Positions 1 to 8,720 of a stretch of DNA of 64,000 nt are shown piece by piece. This DNA comes from JBHOQS01 sp042408875. Lineage in GTDB: Bacteria > Chloroflexota > UBA11872 > JBHOQS01. The translations under genes were made by a program, and so were the position numbers. Under the pieces are notes generated by a model. The model ran no database searches. It was not told the origin of the DNA and saw only the letters and a list, made by a program, of their open reading frames with translations. The stretch lies in NCBI GenBank assembly GCA_042408875.1, contig JBHOQS010000023.1, positions 310,001 to 374,000 of the forward strand. Reading direction: 5' to 3'. Position 1 is the stretch's first letter. Every line of letters begins with the position of its first letter.

Positions 1-870
1 GACGACCATGCCGCGAGCGGGATAGCCATGGCGCACGGCCGCCGCGACCATGGCCGCGGCAGTGGCCTCGGCGTGCTCCAGCCGGGCCAAGGCCAGGATA
101 GTGGAGCCTGCGCCGGAGAGCGCGGCACCGAGCGCACCGGCACGCAGCGCCGCAGCGATACAGGGCTCCAGGGCGGGGAAGATGGCAGCGCGGTAAGGCT
201 GGTGCAGTCGGTCCTGCATGGCCACGGCCAGCAGGTCGAGCTTTCCTGTCGCCAGGCTCGCCACCAGCAGCGCCGTGCGGCTCAGATTGTGCACGGCGTC
301 CTCCAGCGACACCTGCCTGGGCAGTACCGCGCGAGCCTGCGGGGTCGGGAGGGGCTGCTCAGGAATGCAAAGTGCGGCCACGATCCCTGCGGGCGGCTCA
401 AGGCGCACGTGCACCGCGCGGTCACCAGCCATGCCCACGACCACCAGCCCTCCGTAGAGCGCTGCGGCAACGTTGTCCGGATGCCCTTCGAGGCGCACGG
501 CCAACCGCAGGAGCGCGTCCGGGGCAAGTGGGCTACCCAGCAGGTGGTTACCCGCCACCAGCCCGCCGACTACTGCCGACGCGCTTGAGCCCAGCCCGCG
601 CGCCGGCGGAATGCGGTTCTCCGCGCGCAGACGAAACGGCGGAAGGTCCCGGCCAGCAGCAGTTGCGACAGCGCGCGCCGCGCGCACGACCAGGTTTTCG
701 GCATCGTGGCGGAGGGCCCCTACTCCCTCGCCGTGGATCTCCACGGACAGGGTGGCAGCAGGCTCGAAAGAGAACACGTTGTGCAGGCCGAGCGCCAGGC
801 CGAGGGCGTCGAAGCCGGGCCCCAGATTCGCCGTCGTCGCCGGGACCGCCACACGGAACGGTCGAAACAT
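1..870 (-). CDS. thrB: Homoserine kinase, 3' end beyond window
   Basis: Homoserine kinase phosphorylates L-homoserine with ATP in the cytoplasm, the step before threonine synthase. The frame is open from an ATG at 868-870 to the window edge, giving 290 codons without a stop; the family is about 300 residues, so only the last few codons are missing. GHMP-kinase signatures are visible: an N-terminal PATTANLGPGFDALGLALGL, the ATP-binding Pro-rich loop PPARGLGSSASAVVGG near residue 90, and a C-terminal GALGAALSGAGST motif. It lies 41 bases downstream of a co-oriented SDR gene and is probably co-transcribed with it. Other threonine genes are not in view. Confidence 0.93.
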   Translation of the reverse strand, partial: MFRPFRVAVPATTANLGPGFDALGLALGLHNVFSFEPAATLSVEIHGEGVGALRHDAENLVVRAARAVATAAGRDLPPFRLRAENRIPPARGLGSSASAVVGGLVAGNHLLGSPLAPDALLRLAVRLEGHPDNVAAALYGGLVVVGMAGDRAVHVRLEPPAGIVAALCIPEQPLPTPQARAVLPRQVSLEDAVHNLSRTALLVASLATGKLDLLAVAMQDRLHQPYRAAIFPALEPCIAAALRAGALGAALSGAGSTILALARLEHAEATAAAMVAAAVRHGYPARGMVV

Positions 871-911
871 GCTGTGCTGCTCCGGCCAGCCTTGCCAGCA
901 TCCCAGGCCGG

Positions 912-1691
912 TCAATCCATGCGGAAGCCGCCGTCGATATTGAGCGCCTGCCCGGTGATCGTGCGCGAGTCGTCACAGGCGAAGAACAGCGCCACCCGCG
1001 CCACGTCCTCCGGGGTGTTGGTGACCCCCAGCGGGATGGCCGCCGCACGCTGGCGCGTCGGCTCGCCCCGCGGCAGGCCCAGGCGGGTGGCGCGCGCTTC
1101 GTCGATGACGTCCCACATGGGTGTCTCGGTCAGCCCGGGGCATAGGGCGTTGACGCGCACCCCGTAGGGTGCCAGGGCCAGCGCCGCCGAGCGGGTCATG
1201 CTGATCACCGCAGCCTTGCTCGCGCAGTAGATCGCCTGGTCGTCGGCGCCGAAGCGCCCGGCGATGGAGGCCAGCGTCACGATCGTCCCGCTGCGCTGGC
1301 GGGCCATATGGCGGCCCGCAGCCTGGATGGAGAAGAACACGCCCTTCTGGTTAATGTCGGTGACGAAGTCCCAGTCGTCCTCCGAGGACTCCAGGAAGGG
1401 TACGACCCGGATCACGCCCGCGCTCGGCACCAGGATGTCCAGGCGGCCGTAGTGTGCCACGACCTGATCGGTGACGGCATAGATCTGCGCCACGTCACGT
1501 ACGTCGAGCTGCAGCGCCAGGTGCTTCTCCGAATGAGGCAAGGCGGCGACGAGCGCTTGCACCCCGGCCAGGTTGAGGTCGGCTGCGGCGATCAGCGCGC
1601 CCTCGGCGGCGAAGAGCTGGGCGATGGCGCGGCCGATGCCGCTTGCTGCCCCGGTGATGAGCGCCACCCGCCCTTCGAGCTTCCCGCTCAT
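912..1691 (-). CDS. SDR family NAD(P)-dependent oxidoreductase
   Basis: A 259-residue classical short-chain dehydrogenase/reductase. The Rossmann nucleotide-binding motif TGAASGIG lies at residues 14-21, the catalytic serine is in LASIAG, and the Tyr/Lys pair is in YCASK. The usual NNAG structural motif reads PSAG, a modest deviation. The C-terminus NIDGGFRMD is typical of the FabG-like branch. The substrate cannot be read from sequence; sugar or polyol dehydrogenases of this type often accompany sugar-binding proteins, which fits the neighbourhood. An AGGAG ribosome-binding site lies 7 bases before the ATG. It is followed by thrB on the same strand. Confidence 0.88.
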   Translation of the reverse strand: MSGKLEGRVALITGAASGIGRAIAQLFAAEGALIAAADLNLAGVQALVAALPHSEKHLALQLDVRDVAQIYAVTDQVVAHYGRLDILVPSAGVIRVVPFLESSEDDWDFVTDINQKGVFFSIQAAGRHMARQRSGTIVTLASIAGRFGADDQAIYCASKAAVISMTRSAALALAPYGVRVNALCPGLTETPMWDVIDEARATRLGLPRGEPTRQRAAAIPLGVTNTPEDVARVALFFACDDSRTITGQALNIDGGFRMD

Positions 1692-1861
1692 GGTCTTGCT
1701 CCTGCGTTCACCGGCTCGTGCGCTTCATGCTTTGCGCCCGGCAGTGTACTCAGTTCGCACGCGCCCCGCAAGTAGCAGCGTCCCGCGCGTGCTGCGACGC
1801 AGAGCAGCGCGGCTGGTTCGGTGCACGGCCATGCGAGCGCGAGGCCGCCTGCGGGACGATC

Positions 1862-1934
1862 GGTATGGTCGGTATGGTCGGTATCGATGGTAGAGGTGAC
1901 CGGCAGGTTTAGACTACATATCAGACTACATATC
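1862..1934. repeat. Two short tandem duplications (9 bp and 12 bp units)
   Basis: GGTATGGTC occurs twice in tandem at 1862-1870 and 1871-1879, with a third degenerate GGTATCGATGG following. AGACTACATATC occurs twice perfectly at 1911-1922 and 1923-1934. They lie just upstream of the tRNA promoter. Function unknown; the pattern recurs with different units in many spacers of this window. Confidence 0.85.
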
Positions 1935-1944
1935 GCTGGCCGGT

Positions 1945-1974
1945 TTGACGATGACTCGGACAGGATGCTAGAAT
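1945..1974 (+). promoter_or_regulatory. Sigma-70-type promoter of tRNA-Gln
   Basis: TTGACG (-35, 1945-1950) and TAGAAT (-10, 1969-1974) are separated by 18 bp. Predicted transcription start is near 1981, about 34 bases before the mature tRNA. A similar TAGAAT hexamer is used at 19042-19047. Confidence 0.7.
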
Positions 1975-2014
1975 ACAAAGCGCTTCGGCGGAGCTTGCCG
2001 GAGCGTTCTCGCAT

Positions 2015-2085
2015 TGCGGGGTCGTCTAGCGGTAGGACGCGTGGCTCTGGACCACGAAGCTGGGGTTCGAATCCCTGCCCCGCAG
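2015..2085 (+). tRNA. tRNA-Gln (anticodon CTG)
   Basis: A 71-base cloverleaf. The acceptor stem TGCGGGG / CCCCGCA is perfectly paired, with G as discriminator base. The D arm is closed by GTC/GAC. The anticodon stem CGTGG / CCACG encloses loop CTCTGGA with anticodon CTG, reading CAG glutamine codons. The T arm is TGGGG-TTCGAAT-CCCTG. The 3' CCA is not encoded. It is a single-gene unit between its own promoter and terminator. Confidence 0.95.
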
Positions 2086-2137
2086 CCGTGGTCCCTCGAC
2101 TAGTAAAGTAACGATAGACTGCACCAGCGCTTCGCGC

Positions 2138-2168
2138 GCCGCCTGAAGAACCGTCAGGTGGCTTTTTT
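2138..2168 (+). terminator. Rho-independent terminator after tRNA-Gln
   Basis: Stem GCCGCCTGA (2138-2146) pairs with TCAGGTGGC (2154-2162) with one wobble, has a 7-base loop, and is followed directly by six T residues (2163-2168). This is the clearest intrinsic terminator in the window. Confidence 0.9.
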
Positions 2169-2339
2169 GTTGCGTTATGTTTCCTAAACCTTGGCCTCAG
2201 GGGTCTCAGATCTTCGCGGTCCCTTATACTGCTCTGGCACCTGCACATGTGGATATCTTCATGCCCCTTGTGCTATGCTGGGACTAGAGAAGCTCCCGCC
2301 GCGCGGCGGGTACTTGGCCATGGCAGGAGGAGAGCTGGA

Positions 2340-3743
2340 ATGGGTGCACGTTCATCGCATCAAGGCGCTCACCTTCATCAAGGTAGCATCACCCGTCGGA
2401 GGATGCTCCTGGCTGGTGCGGTGCCGGCCGCGGCGCTGGGGGCTACTGCGTGTGGCCGGAGCGCCCAGGGACCGCAGGCTGCTAGCAAGCAGGTAAGTGG
2501 GACGGTCACCTACTGGCACTGGGGCTCGCAGGAGTATAACGAGCGCGAGCGCCGTATCGCCGATGCCTTCCAGGAGAAGTTCCCGGCGGTGACGGTCGAG
2601 ACCGTCAACCCCGGTTCGCTCACCGAGAAGCTCATCGCCGCCTTCGCTGGCGGAACCCCTCCTGATACCTTCGCCATGGATCTGCAGGTCGTGCAGATGT
2701 GGGGCGAGAACGACGTCCTGCAAGACCTGAACGACTTGATCAAGAAAGATCCATCCTACACTCTGGGCAGCTACAAGACAGGCCCCATCTCGAAGCTGAT
2801 GTTTGAGATCATGAGCTACCAGGGTAAGCTCCTGGCGCATCCCAGCGAGACTAGCCCGAACGTGTATTTCTATAACGCCGATCTCTTCCGACAGGCCGGC
2901 TTGAAGACGCCGTACGAGCTCTGGAGGGAGGACCGCTGGACCTGGGACGAGTTCGTGAACGCAGTGCTACGGCTGACCAAGCGTGGCGCGGATGGAAGCT
3001 GGGAGCTCGTTGGCGCGTCGGTCGGCACCGGCAGCAACGACAACCACCTGTGGATCGAGAGCGCCGGGGGCCGGCCCTTCGATGATTTTAAGAAGCCGAC
3101 GAAGTGCCTCTACGACGAGCCGCCGGCCATTGAAGGGCTGCAATTTCTGCAAGACTTGAAATATAAGCACCGCGGCACACCGCTGAACCGGTTCTCCGCT
3201 GAGGTAGGGATGAACGAGGACCAGGCGTTCATGGCCGGCCGGCTGGCACTCCGCGCGCGGTGGACCACCGGCATTGGCTTGTACAAGAGCATCACCTCGT
3301 TCAAGTGGGGGGTGGTGCCGTACCCCAAGCGGAAGACCTACGCCTATGACTACGCCACCGGCGGCCCGACGTCCACGGCCATGGCCAAAGAGACCAAGGT
3401 ACGCGAGGCAGCCTGGGAGTGGATCAAGTTTAAGGCTGGCCCGGAGGGCCTGAAGGTTTTCGCCCAGGACGGCACCGGCGTGCCGTACCACGAGGAGGCC
3501 CAGAAGGTGCTCCTCGAGGTGCACAAGAGTATCCCGACGTTTGAGACGCCCGGCTTGCCGGTCGAAATCCTGAAGCAGCCATACCAGTTCGTTCGGCTCC
3601 TGTCCAAGGATCAGGATAAGATCTGGCGCGACTACATTAACCCGGAGCTCCAGAAGATCTGGAACAACGAGGAGGGCGCCGCAGCTGCAGCGCGCCGCAT
3701 CGCCGCGGCTGTGAACGAGTTCCTCAAGGCCAATCCGCAATAG
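2340..3743 (+). CDS. Extracellular sugar-type ABC substrate-binding lipoprotein (SBP 1)
   Basis: A 467-residue bacterial extracellular solute-binding protein (SBP_bac_1/8 type), which would capture a sugar or oligosaccharide outside the membrane for an ABC importer. ATG 2340 is chosen because AGGAGG lies at 2325-2330; the frame stays open further upstream. The N-terminus carries a Tat-like TRRRMLLAG at residues 18-26 and a lipobox cysteine at 38 (LGATAC). Family hallmarks are EKLIAAFAGGTPPD near residue 100 and a WTWDEF segment after the first lobe. It shares the EKL.AAFA.G.PPD motif with SBP 4 (7322-8677). No permease or ATPase gene is adjacent. An extended -10 (TGCTATGCT, 2271-2279) is a plausible promoter. 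Confidence 0.9.
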   Translation: MGARSSHQGAHLHQGSITRRRMLLAGAVPAAALGATACGRSAQGPQAASKQVSGTVTYWHWGSQEYNERERRIADAFQEKFPAVTVETVNPGSLTEKLIAAFAGGTPPDTFAMDLQVVQMWGENDVLQDLNDLIKKDPSYTLGSYKTGPISKLMFEIMSYQGKLLAHPSETSPNVYFYNADLFRQAGLKTPYELWREDRWTWDEFVNAVLRLTKRGADGSWELVGASVGTGSNDNHLWIESAGGRPFDDFKKPTKCLYDEPPAIEGLQFLQDLKYKHRGTPLNRFSAEVGMNEDQAFMAGRLALRARWTTGIGLYKSITSFKWGVVPYPKRKTYAYDYATGGPTSTAMAKETKVREAAWEWIKFKAGPEGLKVFAQDGTGVPYHEEAQKVLLEVHKSIPTFETPGLPVEILKQPYQFVRLLSKDQDKIWRDYINPELQKIWNNEEGAAAAARRIAAAVNEFLKANPQ

Positions 3744-3756
3744 GACGGCCGATGTA

Positions 3757-3795
3757 GGGCGCCGGGTCCACGCTACCGGGCGGCATCCGGCGCCC
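3757..3795. terminator. Hairpin between convergent SBP genes
   Basis: GGGCGCCGG (3757-3765) and CCGGCGCCC (3787-3795) form a perfect 9-bp stem around a 21-base loop, followed on the plus strand by CGATTTCTTCT. It sits between the convergent stops of SBP 1 and SBP 2 and could serve both. Confidence 0.6.
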
Positions 3796-3821
3796 CGATT
3801 TCTTCTGCAGTATCCGCTAGC

Positions 3822-5171
3822 TCAGCGCGCCTCGGGCGGGAGGGCCGACAGGATCGGCGCGGTGACCGCCTCGAGCTGGGCTACGCCCTCCTTAGGCGAC
3901 ATCTTGCCTTCCAGGACGGCTCGGAAGACAGGGCGCATAGCGGCTTCCATCTGATCGAACCGCACGCCTGGTCGTTCGCCGCCGGCCAGGGCCACATCCA
4001 CGATGCGCTGTAGCTGTGGCACGCGGCGCACCTCGGCCTGCCATTCCGGAGTCTGGTAGAAATCTAGCCGCGGTGAGGTCTTATTGGTGATGGCCAGCCG
4101 CTTGATCGCCACCGAAAGGCTGGAGTACCAGGCGCAGAACTCCCACGCTTGCTCAGCGCGGCGGGCGTTGGTGGGAATGCCGACCATGTTCACCCAGGTT
4201 GCCGTGGCATACTTGCCGCCGCTCGGGTGCCGCGGATAGGCCATCATGTCGAACGAAAGACTGGGGTTGCGCGCCTGGATCGTGCCGACGTTCCAGCTCC
4301 CGCCCTGCACCATTGCCGCACGGCCCTCCAGGAACAGGTCGAAGTGGTTGGTGACGGTGATGGGGGTGGAGACACGCCGGCCCTCCAGCAGGTCGAGCAG
4401 GTGCACGAACACGTTCACGCCTCGCTCATTGTTCACGTCCAGGCCGGTGTAGTCGTGCTTGTAGAAGAGCCCACCCTGGCTGTACATCCAGCAGGCGAAG
4501 TAGCGGCCGTCCGGTACCTTCACGGTGTAGCCCGGGCGCTCCACCTCGGCGCCGCGGCGGATGGTGAGCTTCATGGCAGCCTGGTCGAAGTCCTCCCAGG
4601 TCCAGTTCTTCACACGATCGTACGAGGGATCGAGGCCCACCTCGCGGAAGTGGTCGGTGTTGTAGAGCGTTACCTCGCTGTCGGGACCCTCCATGGGGAT
4701 GCCGGCGATCTTGCCCTGGCGCACAGCGTAGAAGCTAGAGGCGGGGATAAACTTGTCCATAGCCATATCTGGCTGCTTCTTCACGTAGTCATCGAGGGCG
4801 CGTAGAGCCCCGAGGGCCCAGAAATCCCGCACCCACGCGTTCGAGTAGTGCAGCGCGTCTGGGACATCGCCGGAGGCGGCCGCCACGGTGAACTTGGTCG
4901 GGTACTCGCCGAAGTCCACCGTAACCATCTTGAAGGTGCCGCCGGGAAAGCGGTTACGGTACTCCTGCTCGACCCACTCGAACCAGGCCGCCAGGTCGGA
5001 CTGGGCGGTGCCCCACCAGTCCCAGTAGACGAGCTCGCCTCGCTGGAGCACCGGTGCAGGGCGCTCCTCCGCTGCCTGCCGGCGGGCGCAGGCCGCGGCA
5101 AGAACGGAGCCGCTGATCAAGGCCGGCGAGCCAAGCAGCAGCGCTCGCCGAGAAACAATGTGAAGTCTCAT
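3822..5171 (-). CDS. Extracellular sugar-type ABC substrate-binding lipoprotein (SBP 2)
   Basis: A 449-residue SBP. The start is fixed by AAGGAGG about 8 bases before the ATG (minus strand). The signal region has a twin-arginine SRRALLLG at residues 7-14 and a lipobox ending at Cys28 (VLAAAC). The mature part opens with GELVYWDWWGTAQSD, typical of sugar-binding SBPs, and contains a WTWEDFDQAAMKLT hinge segment. It is convergent with SBP 1 and divergent from SBP 3, so it is a single-gene unit. Its leader contains four 10-bp repeats (5184-5223). A tentative -10 TACAAT lies at 5294-5299 on the minus strand. Ligand unknown; no transporter partner is nearby. Confidence 0.9.
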   Translation of the reverse strand: MRLHIVSRRALLLGSPALISGSVLAAACARRQAAEERPAPVLQRGELVYWDWWGTAQSDLAAWFEWVEQEYRNRFPGGTFKMVTVDFGEYPTKFTVAAASGDVPDALHYSNAWVRDFWALGALRALDDYVKKQPDMAMDKFIPASSFYAVRQGKIAGIPMEGPDSEVTLYNTDHFREVGLDPSYDRVKNWTWEDFDQAAMKLTIRRGAEVERPGYTVKVPDGRYFACWMYSQGGLFYKHDYTGLDVNNERGVNVFVHLLDLLEGRRVSTPITVTNHFDLFLEGRAAMVQGGSWNVGTIQARNPSLSFDMMAYPRHPSGGKYATATWVNMVGIPTNARRAEQAWEFCAWYSSLSVAIKRLAITNKTSPRLDFYQTPEWQAEVRRVPQLQRIVDVALAGGERPGVRFDQMEAAMRPVFRAVLEGKMSPKEGVAQLEAVTAPILSALPPEAR

Positions 5172-5183
5172 ACCCCCTCCTTA

Positions 5184-5223
5184 AACGAAACTGAACGAAA
5201 CTGAACAGAACTGAACTGAACCG
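5184..5223. repeat. Four 10-bp tandem repeats in SBP 2 leader
   Basis: Units AACGAAACTG (5184-5193), AACGAAACTG (5194-5203), AACAGAACTG (5204-5213) and AACTGAACCG (5214-5223). The array starts 13 bp upstream of the SBP 2 start codon, abutting the ribosome-binding site. The period is about one DNA helical turn. Confidence 0.9.
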
Positions 5224-5344
5224 AACTCGCCGTTTCGTTCTGTCCTCCGGTTGCGCCATCCAAGTGCAGCGCCCGGACTGTCACGCCGCGGCTATTGTAA
5301 TACCTTGTGCCGGTCCTGTCTCTCCGGGCTATTTCACTCCCCAC

Positions 5345-5373
5345 TTCACAAGTCTCCGTTCATGCGGCATACT
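5345..5373 (+). promoter_or_regulatory. Candidate promoter of SBP 3
   Basis: TTCACA (5345-5350) and CATACT (5368-5373) are separated by 17 bp, about 76 bases upstream of the SBP 3 start codon. The match to sigma-70 consensus is moderate. Confidence 0.4.
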
Positions 5374-5449
5374 GAGAGCGCTTGAGATATGCGGCTCCAT
5401 CAGGCGATCACACCGACCTGAAGAGCTCGAGGGATAGGAGGTCAGCGCC

Positions 5450-6865
5450 ATGGCAGTGCTCTCTCGCCGCACCTTGCTCGCAGGCACGGTTATCACTGGA
5501 GTCCTTTCAGCCTGCCGCGCTCGCGAGGGCACCGCGCCCTCGGCCGGACAAACGTCCGGCCAGCCGCAGGGACGCACGCAGCCGATCGAGCTGCGCTTCA
5601 TGAGCTGGCGCCCGAATGCTATGGATCGCTTCGAGAAGAAGTGGGCTGAATGGGGCGAGAAGCACAAAGTCAACATCACTATCGAGCGCAATAATAACTC
5701 TGGTGAGCAGCTTACCAAGATTACCGCAATGTTCGCCAGCGACACCGGGCCAGACATCTGGGACACGGTGTCGAACAACGACATGAAGTTCTACGACGCC
5801 GGGTTCGTGCTTCAGCTTGACTCGTATATCAGCCGGGACAAGCTCAACCTGGAGAAAGACTGGGCCCTCACCGGCATCGAGAAGTGGCGCAACAAGTGGT
5901 ACGCGCTGCCCTACTGGGTCGAGCCGTTCGCCATCTACTACAACAAGACTATCTTTGAAAAGCGGGGCATTCAGGATCCATGGGGGCGGTCGACCAACCG
6001 CGGCGACTGGACGCTTGAGGAGATGATTGAGATCGCGCGCAAGTGCACCGATCCGACCGAGAACGTGTGGGGCCTGCACTGGGGCTATACCAGTTACCAC
6101 GACATCGGGCCGTTCATCTGGACCCGCGGCGCTAGCCACTTCGACCTCGATCAGATGAAATGGCAGCTCGATATCCCTGAGAGCGTGGCGGCGCACCAGG
6201 ACATGCTTGACTGGCTCACCAAGCTGAAGATCAACCTGCCGAACGAGGTGCGCACGGAGATGATGGCGCCCTGGGGCGGCCGGGCTTTGGACGCCGGCGG
6301 CATGACGCCCTTTGCCCTGGGCAAGGTGGCCATCCACTATCGGTCGGTGAACGACTGGTCGCGCATGTGGCCGGTGGTGCGGGATTCCTTTCAGTGGGAC
6401 ATGATGCCGGTGCCGCGCATCGGCGGGCGCCCCGGCGCGGCATGGACCGCTGGGCATCCGGTAGCCGGGTACAGCAAGACAAAGTACCCAGAGGACGTCT
6501 GGGCGTTCATGAAGTGGATGATCATGGATGAGTTCCAGAGCTTCATGGCCGAGGAGCGTATCCTGGTGCCGGCCAAGAAGGACCACCAGCCGCGCTTCTT
6601 CCGCCCGCCTGACATGTATCCCTACCAGCACGCTCAGGTCTTCGCCGATGTCTTCAAGCGACCATACGGCATCTATATCCGGCACTATGGCGCGACCGAG
6701 GATAGCGCCATCTATAGCCGCGAGGTGCAGAAAATCTATCGGGGAGAGATCAGCGTAGTCGCCGGTCTCAAGCAGATGACCGAGCTGATGAACCAGGTGG
6801 TGAACTGGGGCGGCGGCGACCCACCCTTTAAGGGCATGAAGATGCCGGTTCAGCCGGCGAGCTAA
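5450..6865 (+). CDS. Extracellular sugar-type ABC substrate-binding lipoprotein (SBP 3)
   Basis: A 471-residue SBP. ATG 5450 follows TAGGAGGT at a good distance. The signal is short: LSRRTLLAG at residues 4-12 and a lipobox ending at Cys22 (VLSAC). The mature protein begins with a polar linker, then IELRFMSWRP. A DWTLEEMIEIARKCTD segment corresponds to the inter-domain hinge of the family. Length is normal for sugar SBPs. It is divergent from SBP 2 and is followed by a palindrome-rich spacer that probably ends its transcript. No ABC permease is adjacent; the ligand cannot be predicted. Confidence 0.9.
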   Translation: MAVLSRRTLLAGTVITGVLSACRAREGTAPSAGQTSGQPQGRTQPIELRFMSWRPNAMDRFEKKWAEWGEKHKVNITIERNNNSGEQLTKITAMFASDTGPDIWDTVSNNDMKFYDAGFVLQLDSYISRDKLNLEKDWALTGIEKWRNKWYALPYWVEPFAIYYNKTIFEKRGIQDPWGRSTNRGDWTLEEMIEIARKCTDPTENVWGLHWGYTSYHDIGPFIWTRGASHFDLDQMKWQLDIPESVAAHQDMLDWLTKLKINLPNEVRTEMMAPWGGRALDAGGMTPFALGKVAIHYRSVNDWSRMWPVVRDSFQWDMMPVPRIGGRPGAAWTAGHPVAGYSKTKYPEDVWAFMKWMIMDEFQSFMAEERILVPAKKDHQPRFFRPPDMYPYQHAQVFADVFKRPYGIYIRHYGATEDSAIYSREVQKIYRGEISVVAGLKQMTELMNQVVNWGGGDPPFKGMKMPVQPAS

Positions 6866-7321
6866 CCTGCGAAGGGGCTGCCGTAGGGGCGCAGCGCTGC
6901 GCCCCTGGTCTCATGGGGTGGGCACGGACGACCGACTGTGTGGCACCGTCCGCACCCCACCGTAAGACCGGTGTCATGCGCCGGAGGGGCACAGCATGCC
7001 GTGCCCCTCCAAGCTGATCACGCACGCGTTTGGCTCCCCGCAGCTAGGGGCATTCTGTTTCGCCATGGCACGCCGTGCCCCTACGGGCCAATCATGCACG
7101 CGCTCTTTTCCCATCCGCCGATAAGGGCGGCAGGCTTCGGGAGGGCACGGCATGCCATAGACAGGGGCGCAGTGGGCTGCACTGTGTCCGGTTGTGTCCC
7201 CATCACGGCCATGTCGAACATGGCCGGCACAGGTAGATTCTGATTTAGGATATATATAGTAGTCAGGTACGATGGTGCCGCGCCCTCGTGTCCCTGCTAC
7301 GGGCGCAAGGAGGTCTCCACG
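6866..7321. repeat. Spacer with REP-like GC-rich palindromes
   Basis: This gene-free spacer holds a family of related palindromes. The first, 6886-6905, is a perfect 20-bp palindrome built as GGGGCGCAGC + GCTGCGCCCC and may end the SBP 3 transcript. The second, 6983-7010, is nearly perfect, with arms GGAGGGGCAC and GTGCCCCTCC. The third, 7045-7083, has arms TAGGGGCA and TGCCCCTA with a longer loop. A fourth, degraded copy starts near 7142 (GGGCACGGCATGCC). A similar element, GGGC..AGCGGCGCTGCGCCCC, occurs at 63560-63581. The common core GGGGC-N-GCCCC suggests a dispersed REP-type element. An AT-rich TATATATAG stretch near 7250-7260 may be the SBP 4 promoter. Confidence 0.75.
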
Positions 7322-8677
7322 ATGCCGCTCCAGGCTACCGGAAACCTGCTTCGCCTGTCCCGCCGTGACTGGCTACGCTCCTACGGCCCGGCGCTCCCCC
7401 CGGCCGTGGCTGTGCTGTCAGGCTGCCGGCCGGCGCGCCCGGCGCAGACGCCCGCGGCCGGCTCACCGCAGTCGGACCTCGGCCTCAAGCCCGGCGAAGT
7501 CATCACGTTGCAGATCGCCTGGGAGCAAACGGTGAATGAGATGGGGCAGTTCGTCACCGGGCAGGCGAAAGACCTCTTCGAGCAGCGCTTCCCCCAGATC
7601 AGGCTGGAGTTCATCCCGCAGGGCAACACGGTCGAGAAGCTCACCGCGGCGTTTGCCGCGGGGGTGCCGCCGGATGTCATCCATACCCCAGTGGCGCAGT
7701 ACCCGCGCTTTGCCGCCGCCGGCATGCTGCAGCCGATCGACCCGTTCGTCGCCCGCGACCAGAGCTTTGACAAAGACGACTTCGAGCCGGTGATGTGGAA
7801 CGCCTTCGTGCTGAACGGGAAGACCTGGGCCATCCCGCGCGAGGGCGGGCCTACTGTGCTCTACTACAACAAGCAGGCGTTCGACGTGGCGGGCGTACCG
7901 TATCCCACCGACGAGTGGGACTGGGACGCCTGGCGTGCCGCTGCGATCAAGCTCACCCGTCGGGCCGGCGATGAGACGGTGCAGTACGGCATGCACGCGC
8001 CGAACTGGGAGGTGTGGGTCTGGGGGGCCGGCGGCGATATTCTCAATCCGGAGATGACCCGCTGTGTGATGGATAGCCCGCAGGCGATCGCCGGCCTCCA
8101 GGAGATGCAGGATGTCATCTGGCGCTGGCGCGTGGCGCCCAGCCCGGCGGAGCTCAGCGGCACGACGCCCATCAACCTGTTCATCGCCGGGCGGCTGGCG
8201 ACCTTCCCCGGGCTGCGCTCGGCTGCGAACACCGCCGGGTTCGTACAGCCGCACGTTGGCCTGAGCCTCTTGCCGAAGGGCCCTGCCGGCCGCGCTTACG
8301 GCTTCCCTGGAAATGGCATCGCCATCGCCGCGCCGACCAAGTATCCGCTTGCTGCCTGGGAGATGGCCAAGTTCTACACCAGTACGGAGTTCCAGAAGCT
8401 GCACTACAAACTGGGCATTGGCGGCGTGGTAGCGCGTAACTCGACGGCGCGAAGCTCCGAGTACCTTGACTCGGTCTTCCCGCGGCAGTGGAACGAGTAC
8501 TTTATGAAAGGGCGCTCAGCCATGCGCCGCTTCCCACCCACACCCCTCTGGGACGACATCAGCCGTATCATCAATGCCGAGCAGGCGAAGATCCGCAACA
8601 ACCAGGAAGCCCCTCGCGTGGTCGCGAAAGCCATCGTCGAGCAGGTCAACGCCCTGCTCCAGGCGAAAAGTGGCTAG
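7322..8677 (+). CDS. Extracellular sugar-type ABC substrate-binding lipoprotein (SBP 4)
   Basis: A 451-residue SBP. ATG 7322 is preceded by AAGGAGGT at about 7 bases. The signal carries LSRRDWLRS at residues 12-20 and a lipobox ending at Cys35 (VLSGC). The mature part contains EKLTAAFAAGVPPDVI, close to SBP 1, and a WDWDAWRAAAIKLT hinge. It has the same direction as SBP 3 but the 456-bp palindromic spacer makes co-transcription unlikely. It is convergent with SBP 5. No permease is adjacent and the ligand is unknown. Confidence 0.9.
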   Translation: MPLQATGNLLRLSRRDWLRSYGPALPPAVAVLSGCRPARPAQTPAAGSPQSDLGLKPGEVITLQIAWEQTVNEMGQFVTGQAKDLFEQRFPQIRLEFIPQGNTVEKLTAAFAAGVPPDVIHTPVAQYPRFAAAGMLQPIDPFVARDQSFDKDDFEPVMWNAFVLNGKTWAIPREGGPTVLYYNKQAFDVAGVPYPTDEWDWDAWRAAAIKLTRRAGDETVQYGMHAPNWEVWVWGAGGDILNPEMTRCVMDSPQAIAGLQEMQDVIWRWRVAPSPAELSGTTPINLFIAGRLATFPGLRSAANTAGFVQPHVGLSLLPKGPAGRAYGFPGNGIAIAAPTKYPLAAWEMAKFYTSTEFQKLHYKLGIGGVVARNSTARSSEYLDSVFPRQWNEYFMKGRSAMRRFPPTPLWDDISRIINAEQAKIRNNQEAPRVVAKAIVEQVNALLQAKSG

Positions 8678-8720
8678 CACCGCCCCATTCTCTCCCGCGC
8701 TGTGGGAGCTGGCGAGCCGG

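Larger units (their letters stand above)
1692..2014. other. Gene-free spacer between SDR and tRNA-Gln
   Basis: No credible gene. It contains two tandem micro-repeats (1862-1879 and 1911-1934) and the tRNA promoter (1945-1974), listed separately. The SDR gene's own promoter should also lie here on the minus strand, but I could not pick one out. Confidence 0.6.

Noticed and set aside
5184..5223. Possible CRISPR array
   Set aside because: The repeats are directly adjacent with no spacers, and no cas genes are present in the window.
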